NCBI GenBank assembly: GCA_048013815.1
Contig: CM106586.1
Coordinates: 17,050,001-17,114,000, forward strand
Length of the DNA stretch: 64,000 nucleotides
Direction: 5' to 3'
Origin: Setoptus koraiensis
Taxonomy: Eukaryota > Arthropoda
The translations under genes and the position numbers were made by a program. The notes below the pieces were generated by a model. It did no database searches, was not told the DNA's origin, and worked only from the letters and a program-made list of their open reading frames with translations. This document shows, piece by piece, positions 30,563 through 41,174 of the stretch (its first letter is position 1; every line of letters begins with the position of its first letter).

Positions 30563-31487
30563 TTTTTTTCCGTCAATTTCAAACTTTCGAATAATAAAAA
30601 TAATTGAAATAATCGCATGCGCTGGATATTGTGGCGAACACAATTTTGATTTTCAGTTCTGATTAATTCGCTTAACTATTACTAACGTTATGTTACGCAC
30701 AACAATGTTACGCAATCGCAATCAAGACGATAAACTAAAATCACTGCTGAAACTAAACAGTACTGCAGTCTATGTTGCAGTATATGTTGAGCCGTCTTCA
30801 GCTCGGTGAATGAAACTCTACACATAGTTATGACTTTCTGCCAGTAATAATCAAAAGTAGAGAAAAAAAAACAGAATAAATCTCGTTGATGACTCGCAAA
30901 TAGATTGGGACGGCGCTGGCTTGTCTTATGGTCGGCAATCATCGATTTTGAGTGTGCCTTGAAAACTTTTGATCATTTGGCAATCGCTCTTGTAGAAATA
31001 TCTAATAAACATGGTAAAATGAGTAGCTGTTGCCGAATGTTGCATGTGTTAACGTTTGGTAAGTTGAGATAACTCACTTTTGTTTTCAATGATTGTAGTG
31101 CAAACAGTCGTATCATTATGGTGATGTTTGAGATTTTGTTGGTGCGGATTTTTTCGTATTCAGGCCAATCATTTTCGCGAAAATCCGCAGTAAATGAAGT
31201 AAACTGTGCGCATTAATATGTGCAAACTTACTGCCCCGAGCGGATGATCTCTGAGATATCGTGGATGATTTGCCTTGTTGATCGAAAGATCCATAAAGCC
31301 TCGGCATAGAGCACGCAAAAAACTCAATAAATAGACGAAAGGAGCTAAGCGACAATTGATTGATTTTTAATTGAAAGAATTCTGAATTGTTGTTGAGAAG
31401 GCTTTAGATCGAACTTCACACAATCTGTCTAGTCAGTATCTTCTGGTTGAAGGTCTAAAGTGCAGTAGTTTCGAAAATGCCCTCCAC
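30563..31487. other. Spacer and promoter, secreted family B-C
   Basis: Upstream of B the sequence repeats the A and C promoter blocks (about 30600-30730). Further out, 30770-30850 and 30930-31010 resemble 32020-32100 and 29480-29580 respectively. No separate gene is seen. Confidence 0.55.
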
Positions 31488-31814
31488 TCATTCATCTATT
31501 TCTATACGTGGTCTCTTCGGTCTGATCGTCCGTTTGGCCGGAGGCCATCGCCCCTTCATAGTCTCCTTGAACTTTTTGAATTTTCGAGGTTTAGTTCCAC
31601 TCGACTCGTCGCTTTCCGGCGAGGAATAGGGTTTTCGGGGGCCGAAACCACAATCCGTCGCTCCAGGGGGGAGCGGCTCTCCAGGAAATCCCCTTGGTGG
31701 GTCATACCTTTTAGGCTCAATCGGTTTTATAAATGTAGCAAAACTGAATTTCGCTGACACCACGAACACGGTCAGCAGAAATAAATAAGCACATAAATAG
31801 TTGAATTGTTTCAT
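31488..31814 (-). CDS. Tandem secreted protein family, member C
   Basis: 108 residues from the ATG at 31814 (MKQFNYLCAYLFLLTVFVVS), signal cleavage near AKFSFA. The mature chain starts Pro-rich (PKRYDPPRGFPGEPLPPG) with a single cysteine. It then carries YSSPESDESSGTKPRKFKKF and KETMKGRW, nearly the same as member A at both protein and DNA level (31545-31640 against 28870-28965). It ends in a short basic tail (KRTIRPKRPRIEIDE). The strong match to A but not B in this block suggests gene conversion or a more recent A-C copying event. Function unknown. Confidence 0.65.
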   Translation of the reverse strand: MKQFNYLCAYLFLLTVFVVSAKFSFATFIKPIEPKRYDPPRGFPGEPLPPGATDCGFGPRKPYSSPESDESSGTKPRKFKKFKETMKGRWPPAKRTIRPKRPRIEIDE

Positions 31815-33197
31815 TTTTTTTTTTCTGTCAATTTTAACCCTCGAGTAATATAAATAATTTTAATAATCGCATGCGTTGGATATTGTGGCGAACACAATTT
31901 TGATTTTCAGTTCTGATTAATTTGTTGCCACTTGGACAACTATTACTATCTTGCACACAACCGCAACCGCAATTTAGATGTTTACAGCTAAAACCACTGC
32001 CGGAAATTCAACAAAAATAAAGTATGTGTTGTTCTGTCTTCAGTTCAGTGAATGAAACTCTATATTCATGACGTTTTGTCAGTGGTGATCAAATGTACCA
32101 AAACATAAACGGAGCCTGTCTACGGGGCTACAAGTAGTTTGAATTTATCGTACACTTTTAACTTCACATTTGTATCTCTCAATTCACATGTTTTTCAATA
32201 GTCGGATTATTGGAATGATGAATCGCGGGCCTGGAGGACTGCGGCAAATGTGCGGACCGAGTAGATGAGACTAGTTGCTAACAGGTAAGTTTTAGACGAA
32301 AACGTTGCTGCTTGCCACATGATTCGTGAATTATCCAGACACACTAACAAGTTGTAAGCAATGTTAGGATAAGTAAACAGTTGTATCGGTAGCAACAATT
32401 GCTGTGACGCTCAACAGTTCAATGTGAGCCTATTCAAATGAATCAATCGGTATTTCTCGCCCTCACATTGATCATTATCGATTTCAGCGCCGGCTGTGTC
32501 TGCTGAGGTCGGATTTTTTGCGCTGGTAACGCACATCAATCAATTTACACCTTTCATGCTGCTAAAACCTAACAATGGGGCATGCTCTCATGAATTCTTC
32601 ATGACGATTCAGATATTGCTAGCGAAGAGCGTCGATTCATGAATTTTCGAACCGTATGTTCAGAATTATCTGAGAGCATATCGTGCATCTGAAGGCATAT
32701 GCACGATTTCGACTGACAAAAGGCGACGATAGCGGTCTTTATGGCAGTCTTTATGCGCGCCTTCGCATCGCATAAACACTGACTGTGATTGCGGATTTCG
32801 TTTTGCTTAACAATACGGATCCGCGACACCAGAATAGTTGCAGAAACAAGATCACCTGAGTCGGGTGAGTAACTGACCGTTCAATAGCCCACTAATTTGC
32901 CTGTTTCGTTGAATCACTCTCAAATTGGTGCGCTGTGATAGCTGCTTGCTGCCCGAGACTCAGATCACTGTATGATGGAAATATGCGCACGGAACAGATG
33001 AGATTTGACGAAGAGCTCAGACTGTTTCGGGTGTTGTGAACGAATCGTCAAGCTGTCGAAGGAAACGTTTCTGCTGACCGAATGGGTCGTGCAAGATTTA
33101 GACAAACTGAAAAATACTGCACCGAACACCGACTGCAGACTAAACATGCGGAAGCACTGATGAGAAATCGATGTGAAGCGTAAAAGTTTAATTGTAG
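31815..33197. other. Intergenic; promoter of secreted gene C, otherwise unclear
   Basis: Positions 31815-31960 and 32020-32110 repeat promoter blocks of genes A and B. Beyond that, minus-strand frames at 32207-32398, 32599-32829 and 32965-33147 (60-76 codons) have some hydrophobic content. They could be exons or remains of a receptor, but no splice model holds together. Plus-strand CAG|GTAAGT at about 32284 and TTTCAG at about 32489 may be chance. Confidence 0.3.
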
Positions 33198-36100
33198 CTA
33201 GCTTATAATTTTGAGAATGTTGAATCTCTTGTAAATATCGCTGGAGTAAATTAAAATTTCAGGCACTGACAGTGTTCGTCTCAATAGTTTTATATCGACC
33301 AGTCTTAGTATCTTTTGCTCGTCCCATCTAATATGCTTGTTCCATTTAATTGTGTCCCGTAATTGACCGTTGCCGTTCGCGTATTTTTGTGTCCCGTCGG
33401 CCGGCTGAATGTTGTCAGTAGTTATGTCATTCATTGGCACATGCTTGTGGACTTGGATTGGTTGGTCAGTGTGATTTCTAGCGCAATTTCGGAGAACATA
33501 ACGACATCCGTTGCAATAGCAACTCTTGAAATTTGTGTCATCACTTTGTGTTATTGTGCCCGTCACGTCGTGTTCATCATATGTGTCGTCCGCCGCCAAT
33601 CGCAACGTTCTCTGGCTCGATCGCTCCAGCGGGCCCCGTTTCACCGTATCACCGGGCTTGGCTAAATCCGTGCTTGTTTTGGGCCCGGCAGCACGCAATT
33701 TGTTGCTAGATCTAGGCTGTTCGCACCAGCGCATCTTGTTAATTTCGTACAGCAGAACGTAGTCGGTATTTGCCGGTTGTTCCATCAACGACGACAAATC
33801 CGGTTGTGAGCCCGTGCGACAGTCGCCCGTTGTTGCCTGGCCGCCGCCGTTGACCGCAACAGATTTTGTGCGATAATTGTCGTGATAAGAGCGTCGCTTC
33901 TCTTCGGCCTTTATCTTGGCCCAGCGCAACTTGATCTCCTCCACGGGCACGTTCACCTTGAATCTCTTCGACGGCAGCTTGGAGGCCTCTTTGCGCATAC
34001 TGGCCAATCTCTTGGCGCGCGCGCCCCTCTGGGCCTGATCGGCGGCCCCCGCTGGCGGCGCCTGCTTGACTCTGCTTGTTGCATCATCGGGCCCATCTTG
34101 GCGCTGCTGCTCATCGCTCTGATCGCCGTATATCATTGACACTTGCAACGAGTCCAGCTCGTCCGGTTCCATGGGCCTGAATTCGGGGCCCGCTCTCACC
34201 GCTGCTCGCTTCGATTCGCTTGCCGGCGCCTGATCGAGCTTGCCGAGACGGTCCTTGAGCGCTGCCACGTCCAGCTGACCGCTTGATTGTTGCTGCTGCT
34301 GTTGCCGTTGCTGGCCGCCCCTGGGCGCCATTTGCGCCGGATAAGTGCGCTGATGCTGATGAAGGGCCGTCACGGGCCCCCCAATCGATTGTCTGTGCTG
34401 CGCAACGTTCACCTTGCTGGCCTGTATCGACTTGCGCGTTGACGACGGTGCGGCCGGCGACGAGCCGCGCCGACCAATCGGCTGGCCTCTGTCGCGAACA
34501 ATCCTTGCCCGATCTAGCCTGCCGGCAGGCGCCTCCAGCTCGAAGCAATCGTCGGCACTGTCCACTTTCGAGCGATCGCCGGCACTGTCCAATTTTGAGC
34601 AATCGGCATTGTCGTCGGCCTTGTCACTGTCGTTGTCGGGTTCCGGTGCCGCTGAACGCTGCTTCTGCTCGTCGTCATTCTCCTCGCCACCCTGGGGCGA
34701 TTGCGTCATGTCGTCTGCTGTTTGTGGCTGTTGCTTCGGCTGTTCAACGCTGTTGTCGCTTTTCAGCGTCAACAACGACACACTGTCGCGGCCAGCGCCG
34801 GCGGCCGGCTTGCCGTCGTCTAGTCTGGTCGCCGTGTCGGCGCCATCAGCGCCCTCAACCGCTGTCGACTCGGGCCCCAGCGACAAACTGGTCTCATCGT
34901 GTTCGCGCCCGGCGCTATAGTTGTCGCTGTTGCTACGAACAGACAACCGACGCCGCTCGGGCCCCGCGCTGCTTGTTGCCGACTCACTTCCGGTCAGCGT
35001 GTGCTCATTATCGGCGGTGGCCTCTCTCACATTTTCATTTCCGCGCTCGTCTCCGCTTGCATCCGCACTTGTGTCGTCCGTTCGCGGTAGCTCGCCCGTC
35101 GTCCGATCCTCTGCTGCGCGAACGCCCGTCGTCCGATCCTCTGCTGCGCGATCGCCCGCCGCCCGATCACCTGTCGCCTCTTGTTCGGCTGCCTTGTCCT
35201 GCTGACCCGATCTCGTCTCATCAGCGCCATTGGCTGCTTGCTCTAACGCGCCGATGTCTTCGCTGTTGCGCCGCGAACCTATTGTGTCGATGGCTATGCC
35301 CACATCGTGATAAATAACTTCCATTTTGTTGCCGATGTTCACAATGCTCTTTCTGCGGCCCGATTTCAGCACGGTCATTTGTTCTCGCTGACGCCTACTA
35401 GCCGTGTCATCGTCCTCACTGTCCGCCGCGCTCGACTCGTTAGCCCGTGCGGGCCCGTCGTGCCCGGCCGGGTCTCGTTGCTGCCCGTCAGCCGGTGGCC
35501 CCGATGCCTTGCCCGAGCTAGCCCGACTGGTTCTGGCCACCACCGACTCCAGCGACTCATCGTCGTCGTCATCGCCGTCGTCGTCGTTGTTGTCGTCGTT
35601 GTCGGCAACGTCCATCGATACACTTCTGGCTATGTTGCCCAGCGCATCTGTCACAATGTTATCCGACAATTCTCTGGCGCGCTGTTCGACACTTGTGGCC
35701 TCTGTTGGCCCCAGTTGTTGTGGCTCGCTGTCCCTGGCGCTGGCGTTTCTGGCGCTCGCCGCTGTCAACGATTGGCGCCGTTGCTGTTGCTCTCGGGTTT
35801 GCAGCGGCAACTGCGACAACTTGCTCAGCTCGGCCTCATTCGACGAGCGTCTCTGCTGTGCCACTGAGCCCCCGCTCGACTTGCGCTCCGCTTGCCGCGC
35901 CGGCCCGGTCGAGTCCGCGTCCATCGGTTGGTCGCCCTGTTTGCGCTCGCTCTCGCCCTTGTCCGCTGCCGCCTCGTCCACGGCGCTTCCGCTCTCGCCC
36001 GCCAGCTCATCCAGCGGCTCGCCCGCCGGCCTGAGGGCCGGTTTCTCGCGCACCCGTATGTCCTCGAGGGCGCCCGTCGGCTCGCAGTAATACTCGTCCT

Positions 36101-39100
36101 GGCCCGACGCTTGCATGGCCCGTTCCAGTTCCAGGTCGGCCTCCATGCTGGCCCGCTTGTACTCCTGATAGGCCTGTTCCAGTTCTTGGGGCGTCAGATA
36201 CACCACACTGCTGCTGCTGCCGTTGTTGTTGTTGTCGGCGGTGCCCGCGGCCACCGCCAGCTCATAAGCCGCAAAATCGATGTGCGGATGCTGCTGCTCG
36301 AGCTCGTGATGCGCCCCCGTGAGCGGATACCCGAGGCCCAGTTTGGCCCTGTTCGAGGTGGACAGTTTGCGCAACTGGTCGTAGAGGAACATCTCGTACG
36401 ACTTGTAATTGTACGGGCCCTGATAGTCGTCCATGCCCAGCTGGCGGCTGTCGTGCCGGAAGTGCTCGATGAGCCGCTTGACCAGCACAGCCTCGTTGCT
36501 TTGGCCGCTGCGGATCTGTTGCCGCTTCAGGTTTTGCAGCTCCTCGAACAGTTTCGTCTCTAGCTTGTATTTGCGTATGCTCTTCTCCACGCTCGATATC
36601 AGTTGCTGGCCGTCGACGCTCAAGCGACGCGTCTTTATAACGGTGGTGTGGTGCGGTTGCGTGTGGCGCAACCGGCCCGCTTGCCTGCTGCTTGCGGTGT
36701 CGGCCGCTTGACTGGAAGCGGCGTCGTCGGACAACATTGAGGTGCTGCGCGATATCACCAGCAACTGGTTGCCGGCCAAATTATTAGTGTGTAAGTTGCT
36801 GTTGTGCAAGTTTGTGTCCACTCGCGGCCTGACGTGACTCAGGTCCAGCGGTCGCCTTAGCGAATGCGACCGCCCGTGGCCGCTGGCGCCCGCACCCAGA
36901 CCAGATTGTTTGCTTGGCGTGGGCGACACCGAGCCGCCGTGAATGTACTCGGCGACGGGACTCTTGATTTTGTCGATGCGCCGCGCGGCGCCCCTACCCG
37001 CCCGCTTGGAAGACGGGAGCGGCTTATGGGAGTGAGTGTTGGCCGCTTGGCTGGTCGCGGCGAGCGTTTTGTCGCCGCTAACTTTCACCGCCGACGCCTC
37101 ATCTTCGTCGTCTCGGCTGAACAGGCTACCACTGGTTGTGGTGATCGGGTCCGCGGCGTCTATGCTGCTAGAGTGGTCAAATCGGGGCTCCAGCAGCGCG
37201 GGCGAGTACGACGAAGACCATTTCCGGTCGGCCGGCTCGTCCTCTTGGCTGGCGCGCGGCGCCGAGTTGTGCGGGTCGGCGGTCGACCGCTCGGGCTCGT
37301 CGCTGGCCAGTCGTTCCTGTGGCCCGTCGCTTGCGAATGCGGCCGCATTGTCCGCGGGCGCGGCATCGTGATCGTCGTCGTCGTCGCCGTCGATAGTAGA
37401 ACGTTCGTTTGTTACCGACGCAACGCCGTCCGACTCGGACTCGATCATCTCGAGCCGGGTTGAACGCGCACCGGCGGCCTCTCGGCGCAGCAGCCCGAGG
37501 CCCATGGGGTGCGCTTCTAACGGCGCGTCGTCGTCGTACCCGCTCAAAGTTGTTTTGGCCCGACCGCTCGCTAGCGGGGCCCGCGACAAGCCATCCCCGT
37601 AGACGGGATACTGCTGATGGGCGAGCTGCTGATGTGTGGCGAAGGGCTCGGCGGTCTGTTTCTCGAACGACAGCGACCTCTTGGCGGGTCGCTCGGCCAG
37701 GTAGCGGGGCGGCAGCGGCGGCGTTGCGGCGCGCTCGTCCGAGTCCGAGCCGGCGCACGAGCTGTCGGCGTGCTCCGTCTGGCTGTGCGCCTCCCTCCTG
37801 TCCGTCTCCCTCCTGTCTGTCCCAGCCGCGGTTCCGGCCGCTGTCCGATCGTGCATGCTGCTGGGCCGCGGGGCCTCGATGGCCGCGCACACGGGCGTGC
37901 ACTGGCTCACGGGCGTCTCCGTTAGGGGCCGTATTTTCAGCGGCGACATGTTGTGGGCGCTGTCGTTGTCGCAATCGTAGTCGTTGTAGTACTGATAATC
38001 ACTATTGTCTTCGCTCAGGTGGCCCCCCTGGTCGCCCACGCTCGACCTGGCCGCCTGGTGGCGTCGCGCCTCGTATCTGTTTTGCAGTTTGGTGGCGCCC
38101 CTCTGAGTGGCGCCCTCGGCGGGCCCAACGGCAAGCGCATTGCCGTTATGTGAGCAGCGCGAGCAATGCGGCGAGCTCGTGTAAACATTCACGTTGGTAA
38201 CGATTTCCTGGTGACTGGCGGGCGCGGCTGCGCCCCCCGTTTTGTTGTGCGATGTGTTCAGCACCATCTTGTTGTGTCGTCGGTGGTGCTTGCAAGCGCT
38301 TGTTGCGTCATGCGCCGGTTGCCCGCCATCGGCGCTCTCGTGGTCGCCCTCCGTGGGTTCGTGGTCGCCCTCCGCGGGCACGTGCTCGCCCGCCGAACAG
38401 CGACGCCGGCGCCCCCGGTGCCTGCACGACGCAAGCCCGTTTGTGTCCGTTGTATTGTACGTTATGGAAGCGTTGACAATGCCGTTGTTGTACGACAGGC
38501 CCCCGTTGCACACGGGCGACATGTCGTCGTCGTCCGCGTCCGCGTAATCACAATTTGCACCACTCCGGTTGCCCAACGGGCCGCCGCTGTCCGACTGCTT
38601 GCTTGCAACATGCTGCTGCTGCTGCTTTTGCAACCTGCTGCCACTTCCGGTGGCGGCCGCCGCTGCGCCGGCCGACACTCGCGAGCTCGAGCGCGTCCTC
38701 ACCTGGATGACGCTCTCGAGCGGGCGCGCCATTGTGGAGCAGCTCGACGAGCTCGACGACACCGACGACGAGGCGCAACTGTCCGTGGTCATGGGCTCCA
38801 CAAAGTGGCCCTGCTTGCTGGTTGCCTGGTGCCTGCTGCTGGTGGGCGGGTGTCCGTCGCCGACGCTCGTCGTTGCCTGCAACCTGGGCATGTCCGGCTG
38901 CCGCTGGCGTGGCCCGCCTGACGAAGCCGGCTGCTGTCCGGCCCGAGTGGCACAGGCGCCCCCGCTGGCGCTGTAAACGGGATGCTCTATCTTCGGCAGC
39001 TCAACTTGTTGCGCGCTTGCATTCTGGCCGGCGGCGGCGGGCTGTTGCGGCGTCGGTCTGGCGGCCGCGTCTAGGCGCGCGGGCGCGTTCGTCGAGCACG

Positions 39101-41174
39101 TCGAGCTGCTCGTCTCGAACCCGATCGGGCTCACGTCCTCGATGGCCTGCAGGTCGAACAAGATGCGCGACGACGACGACAGCGGCATCTGCCTGGCGGC
39201 CTGCCCGTCTTGCTGCTCGTACTGCTGCTGCTGCTGGTGCCCGGCGACACCGTAACAGTTGAGGCCCGCGTCCACTGACTGGCCCCGCTTGAGCGCGTGC
39301 TGGGCCTGGTTGCGGCGCCGCAGCAGCGACATTTCCTGTTTCAGTTGTATGACCTCGCTGGCGTGTTTAGCGTTGTACAATTGCAACAGCTTTACGCAGT
39401 TGTGGTGGCCCAAATTGACGGCCATATCGAGCGCCGTCTCGTACTGGCAATTGGTGTTGTTGATGCCCGCCGACGCGTACTCCTGCCTGTTGCTGCTGTT
39501 GCTGTCGAGCCGCGCCTGGTTGTGGGGCCCCTGGACGACGTCGGACAGGGCGACCGCCTGTCCGGCCGAGTGAGCGGGTGCCGCAGCCGCCGCCGGGGGC
39601 CCTGTCGCGTTGCGCAACTTGACCAGCTGGTTCAGGTTGGCGCCGCAGTTGATGAGAAACTGAACCAGTTCCAGATTGTTTTTCATGATGGCCAAATGGA
39701 TGGGCGCGCGCCCGAAGTTGTTGATGGCGTCCACGGCGCGCTCGTAGGGCGAGTGATCTAGGAACCATTTGACCACTTGCTTGCGGCCGCACTTTATAGC
39801 GTAGTGCAGCGGCATGTCGCCCTGATTGTTCACCAGCCACAAATTGGCGCCCATTTTGTACAGCGACTTCAGGGCGCCCAGTTGGCCCTTGAGCGCGGCA
39901 AAATGGGCCGCCGTTCTGCCCTTCACGTCCTGCCAGTTGCATTTGGCCCCGTGCTCGAGCAGTGTCTCGACGCAATCCGAATTGCCGCTCAGTACGCTGT
40001 AAAACAGCGGCGTACAGCTCAAATTGTCCACTTGATTCACGTCTAACGAGCACAAATTTATCAGCGCCTCCAGACAATCGGTGTAACCGTGACTGGCCGA
40101 ACAATGCAGCGCCGTCAGCGAGTTCTTGTCGCGACTCTCAACGTCGGCGCCGGCATTTATCAGCATGACGATGGCCTCCAAATTGCCCGAGCTGGCGGCC
40201 CACAGCAGCGGGCTGCGCTGATCGTTGTCGCGAACCTCCACGTTTATGTCGCGCTGGCCCAACAAATACTCCAATATGCACAGCGCCGAGCCTGCGCCCT
40301 GTCTCGCCACACAACTGTTGGCTGCTGCGCTGGCCTGGGTCCTCGACGGCCGATCCCTGGCCCCGGCGGCCTGATCGAGCGCCCCGTTGGGGCCGGCGGC
40401 CAGCTTGTGCCGGCCCGTCGCCATTGTTGTTGTTGTTGCCGGCGCCGCCGAAGCGGACGGGCCGCCCGACGACAGAAACTGCAGGTTGTTGGTTTGCGTT
40501 GCGTAGTGCAACGGGGTGGCCGACTTCAAATCGGGCGAGTGCGCTACGTGCACGCCGGCGTAATTCAACAGGATCTTGGCGCACTCGAGATTGTTTGTGA
40601 TGACGGCCCAGTGAAACGGAGAATGTTGCTCATTATCACAAATGTTAATTAGGGAGCGAGCGCTTTTTTGCTGATGATGGTGCTGATGCTGGTGATGTTG
40701 TTGTTGTTTGACGTGCTGATAATGGCCGTATATTATGTATTTGACCATGGGTATGTTGGAGCTTATCACAGCCAAATGCAGCACTGTGTAACCGTCGATG
40801 TCTTGGTGTGTCCATAGGCGCTCCTCGCGGCTCAACAGATATTGGAAGCATCTAATTTGTTCGTTGTTGGCCATTAGGCTGTCCGCGTCAATGGACCTGT
40901 CGTCGGTGCCGTGGGCGACGCCGCTCATTTCCGCCGATTGTGACACCAAAACAACAGAATAGTGCAGCAGACTTCTGTTTTGTTTGTCGCGATAATGTAT
41001 CAATTCGGGCCTCTTGGACAACAGGTCCACCAAGAGCGCCAATTGGCTGTGTTTGCATGCCTCAATCAATTGGTGGGTGACGCCGTGATGCGAAGCTTGC
41101 CTCGTCTTGTCGGCGTCCCTATGCTTGCCAGTGCTGATAATATTCATCTTTGGGCCGCAACTAATGTCGGCCAT
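33198..41174 (-). CDS. Giant ankyrin-repeat protein with long disordered C-terminus
   Basis: A single exon of 2658 residues, start ATG at 41174 (MADISCGPKMNIISTGK). Residues about 30-620 hold a dozen or so ankyrin repeats (for example DGYTVLHLAVISSNIPMVKY, SLTALHCSASHGYTDCLEAL, GRTAAHFAALKGQLGALKSL) interrupted by Gln/His- and Ala-rich inserts. A long Ser/Ala/Gln/Asp-rich, presumably disordered region follows. Inside it a helical, conserved-looking block (about 1515-1605) reads SVEKSIRKYKLETKLFEELQ ... YKSYEMFLYDQLRKLS. A second helical block, PVEEIKLRWAKIKAEEKRRS, lies near 2410. Ankyrin arrays of this size are protein scaffolds; inversin/Diego/ANKRD6 have a comparable front half, but I do not recognise the rest and give no symbol. 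Codons are strongly G/C-ending. Homopolymer runs and a 30-bp in-frame repeat (35093) show slippage-driven growth. Confidence 0.85.
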   Translation of the reverse strand: MADISCGPKMNIISTGKHRDADKTRQASHHGVTHQLIEACKHSQLALLVDLLSKRPELIHYRDKQNRSLLHYSVVLVSQSAEMSGVAHGTDDRSIDADSLMANNEQIRCFQYLLSREERLWTHQDIDGYTVLHLAVISSNIPMVKYIIYGHYQHVKQQQHHQHQHHHQQKSARSLINICDNEQHSPFHWAVITNNLECAKILLNYAGVHVAHSPDLKSATPLHYATQTNNLQFLSSGGPSASAAPATTTTMATGRHKLAAGPNGALDQAAGARDRPSRTQASAAANSCVARQGAGSALCILEYLLGQRDINVEVRDNDQRSPLLWAASSGNLEAIVMLINAGADVESRDKNSLTALHCSASHGYTDCLEALINLCSLDVNQVDNLSCTPLFYSVLSGNSDCVETLLEHGAKCNWQDVKGRTAAHFAALKGQLGALKSLYKMGANLWLVNNQGDMPLHYAIKCGRKQVVKWFLDHSPYERAVDAINNFGRAPIHLAIMKNNLELVQFLINCGANLNQLVKLRNATGPPAAAAAPAHSAGQAVALSDVVQGPHNQARLDSNSSNRQEYASAGINNTNCQYETALDMAVNLGHHNCVKLLQLYNAKHASEVIQLKQEMSLLRRRNQAQHALKRGQSVDAGLNCYGVAGHQQQQQYEQQDGQAARQMPLSSSSRILFDLQAIEDVSPIGFETSSSTCSTNAPARLDAAARPTPQQPAAAGQNASAQQVELPKIEHPVYSASGGACATRAGQQPASSGGPRQRQPDMPRLQATTSVGDGHPPTSSRHQATSKQGHFVEPMTTDSCASSSVSSSSSSCSTMARPLESVIQVRTRSSSRVSAGAAAAATGSGSRLQKQQQQHVASKQSDSGGPLGNRSGANCDYADADDDDMSPVCNGGLSYNNGIVNASITYNTTDTNGLASCRHRGRRRRCSAGEHVPAEGDHEPTEGDHESADGGQPAHDATSACKHHRRHNKMVLNTSHNKTGGAAAPASHQEIVTNVNVYTSSPHCSRCSHNGNALAVGPAEGATQRGATKLQNRYEARRHQAARSSVGDQGGHLSEDNSDYQYYNDYDCDNDSAHNMSPLKIRPLTETPVSQCTPVCAAIEAPRPSSMHDRTAAGTAAGTDRRETDRREAHSQTEHADSSCAGSDSDERAATPPLPPRYLAERPAKRSLSFEKQTAEPFATHQQLAHQQYPVYGDGLSRAPLASGRAKTTLSGYDDDAPLEAHPMGLGLLRREAAGARSTRLEMIESESDGVASVTNERSTIDGDDDDDHDAAPADNAAAFASDGPQERLASDEPERSTADPHNSAPRASQEDEPADRKWSSSYSPALLEPRFDHSSSIDAADPITTTSGSLFSRDDEDEASAVKVSGDKTLAATSQAANTHSHKPLPSSKRAGRGAARRIDKIKSPVAEYIHGGSVSPTPSKQSGLGAGASGHGRSHSLRRPLDLSHVRPRVDTNLHNSNLHTNNLAGNQLLVISRSTSMLSDDAASSQAADTASSRQAGRLRHTQPHHTTVIKTRRLSVDGQQLISSVEKSIRKYKLETKLFEELQNLKRQQIRSGQSNEAVLVKRLIEHFRHDSRQLGMDDYQGPYNYKSYEMFLYDQLRKLSTSNRAKLGLGYPLTGAHHELEQQHPHIDFAAYELAVAAGTADNNNNGSSSSVVYLTPQELEQAYQEYKRASMEADLELERAMQASGQDEYYCEPTGALEDIRVREKPALRPAGEPLDELAGESGSAVDEAAADKGESERKQGDQPMDADSTGPARQAERKSSGGSVAQQRRSSNEAELSKLSQLPLQTREQQQRRQSLTAASARNASARDSEPQQLGPTEATSVEQRARELSDNIVTDALGNIARSVSMDVADNDDNNDDDGDDDDDESLESVVARTSRASSGKASGPPADGQQRDPAGHDGPARANESSAADSEDDDTASRRQREQMTVLKSGRRKSIVNIGNKMEVIYHDVGIAIDTIGSRRNSEDIGALEQAANGADETRSGQQDKAAEQEATGDRAAGDRAAEDRTTGVRAAEDRTTGELPRTDDTSADASGDERGNENVREATADNEHTLTGSESATSSAGPERRRLSVRSNSDNYSAGREHDETSLSLGPESTAVEGADGADTATRLDDGKPAAGAGRDSVSLLTLKSDNSVEQPKQQPQTADDMTQSPQGGEENDDEQKQRSAAPEPDNDSDKADDNADCSKLDSAGDRSKVDSADDCFELEAPAGRLDRARIVRDRGQPIGRRGSSPAAPSSTRKSIQASKVNVAQHRQSIGGPVTALHQHQRTYPAQMAPRGGQQRQQQQQQSSGQLDVAALKDRLGKLDQAPASESKRAAVRAGPEFRPMEPDELDSLQVSMIYGDQSDEQQRQDGPDDATSRVKQAPPAGAADQAQRGARAKRLASMRKEASKLPSKRFKVNVPVEEIKLRWAKIKAEEKRRSYHDNYRTKSVAVNGGGQATTGDCRTGSQPDLSSLMEQPANTDYVLLYEINKMRWCEQPRSSNKLRAAGPKTSTDLAKPGDTVKRGPLERSSQRTLRLAADDTYDEHDVTGTITQSDDTNFKSCYCNGCRYVLRNCARNHTDQPIQVHKHVPMNDITTDNIQPADGTQKYANGNGQLRDTIKWNKHIRWDEQKILRLVDIKLLRRTLSVPEILIYSSDIYKRFNILKIIS
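35093..35177 (-). repeat. 30-bp in-frame tandem repeat in the ankyrin gene
   Basis: Two almost perfect 30-bp units (35093-35122, 35123-35152) and a degenerate third. They encode repeats of the type RAAEDRTTGV in the disordered part of the protein. Being a multiple of three, it expands the protein without breaking the frame. Confidence 0.85.

Noticed and set aside
32207-33147. Three short minus-strand frames considered as exons of another receptor
   Set aside because: The hydrophobic content is suggestive only in the first; splice sites and a start do not combine into one model.
34283-36563. Several plus-strand frames of 168-344 codons over the ankyrin gene
   Set aside because: Arg/Ser/Pro-rich antisense shadows of the low-complexity coding sequence.
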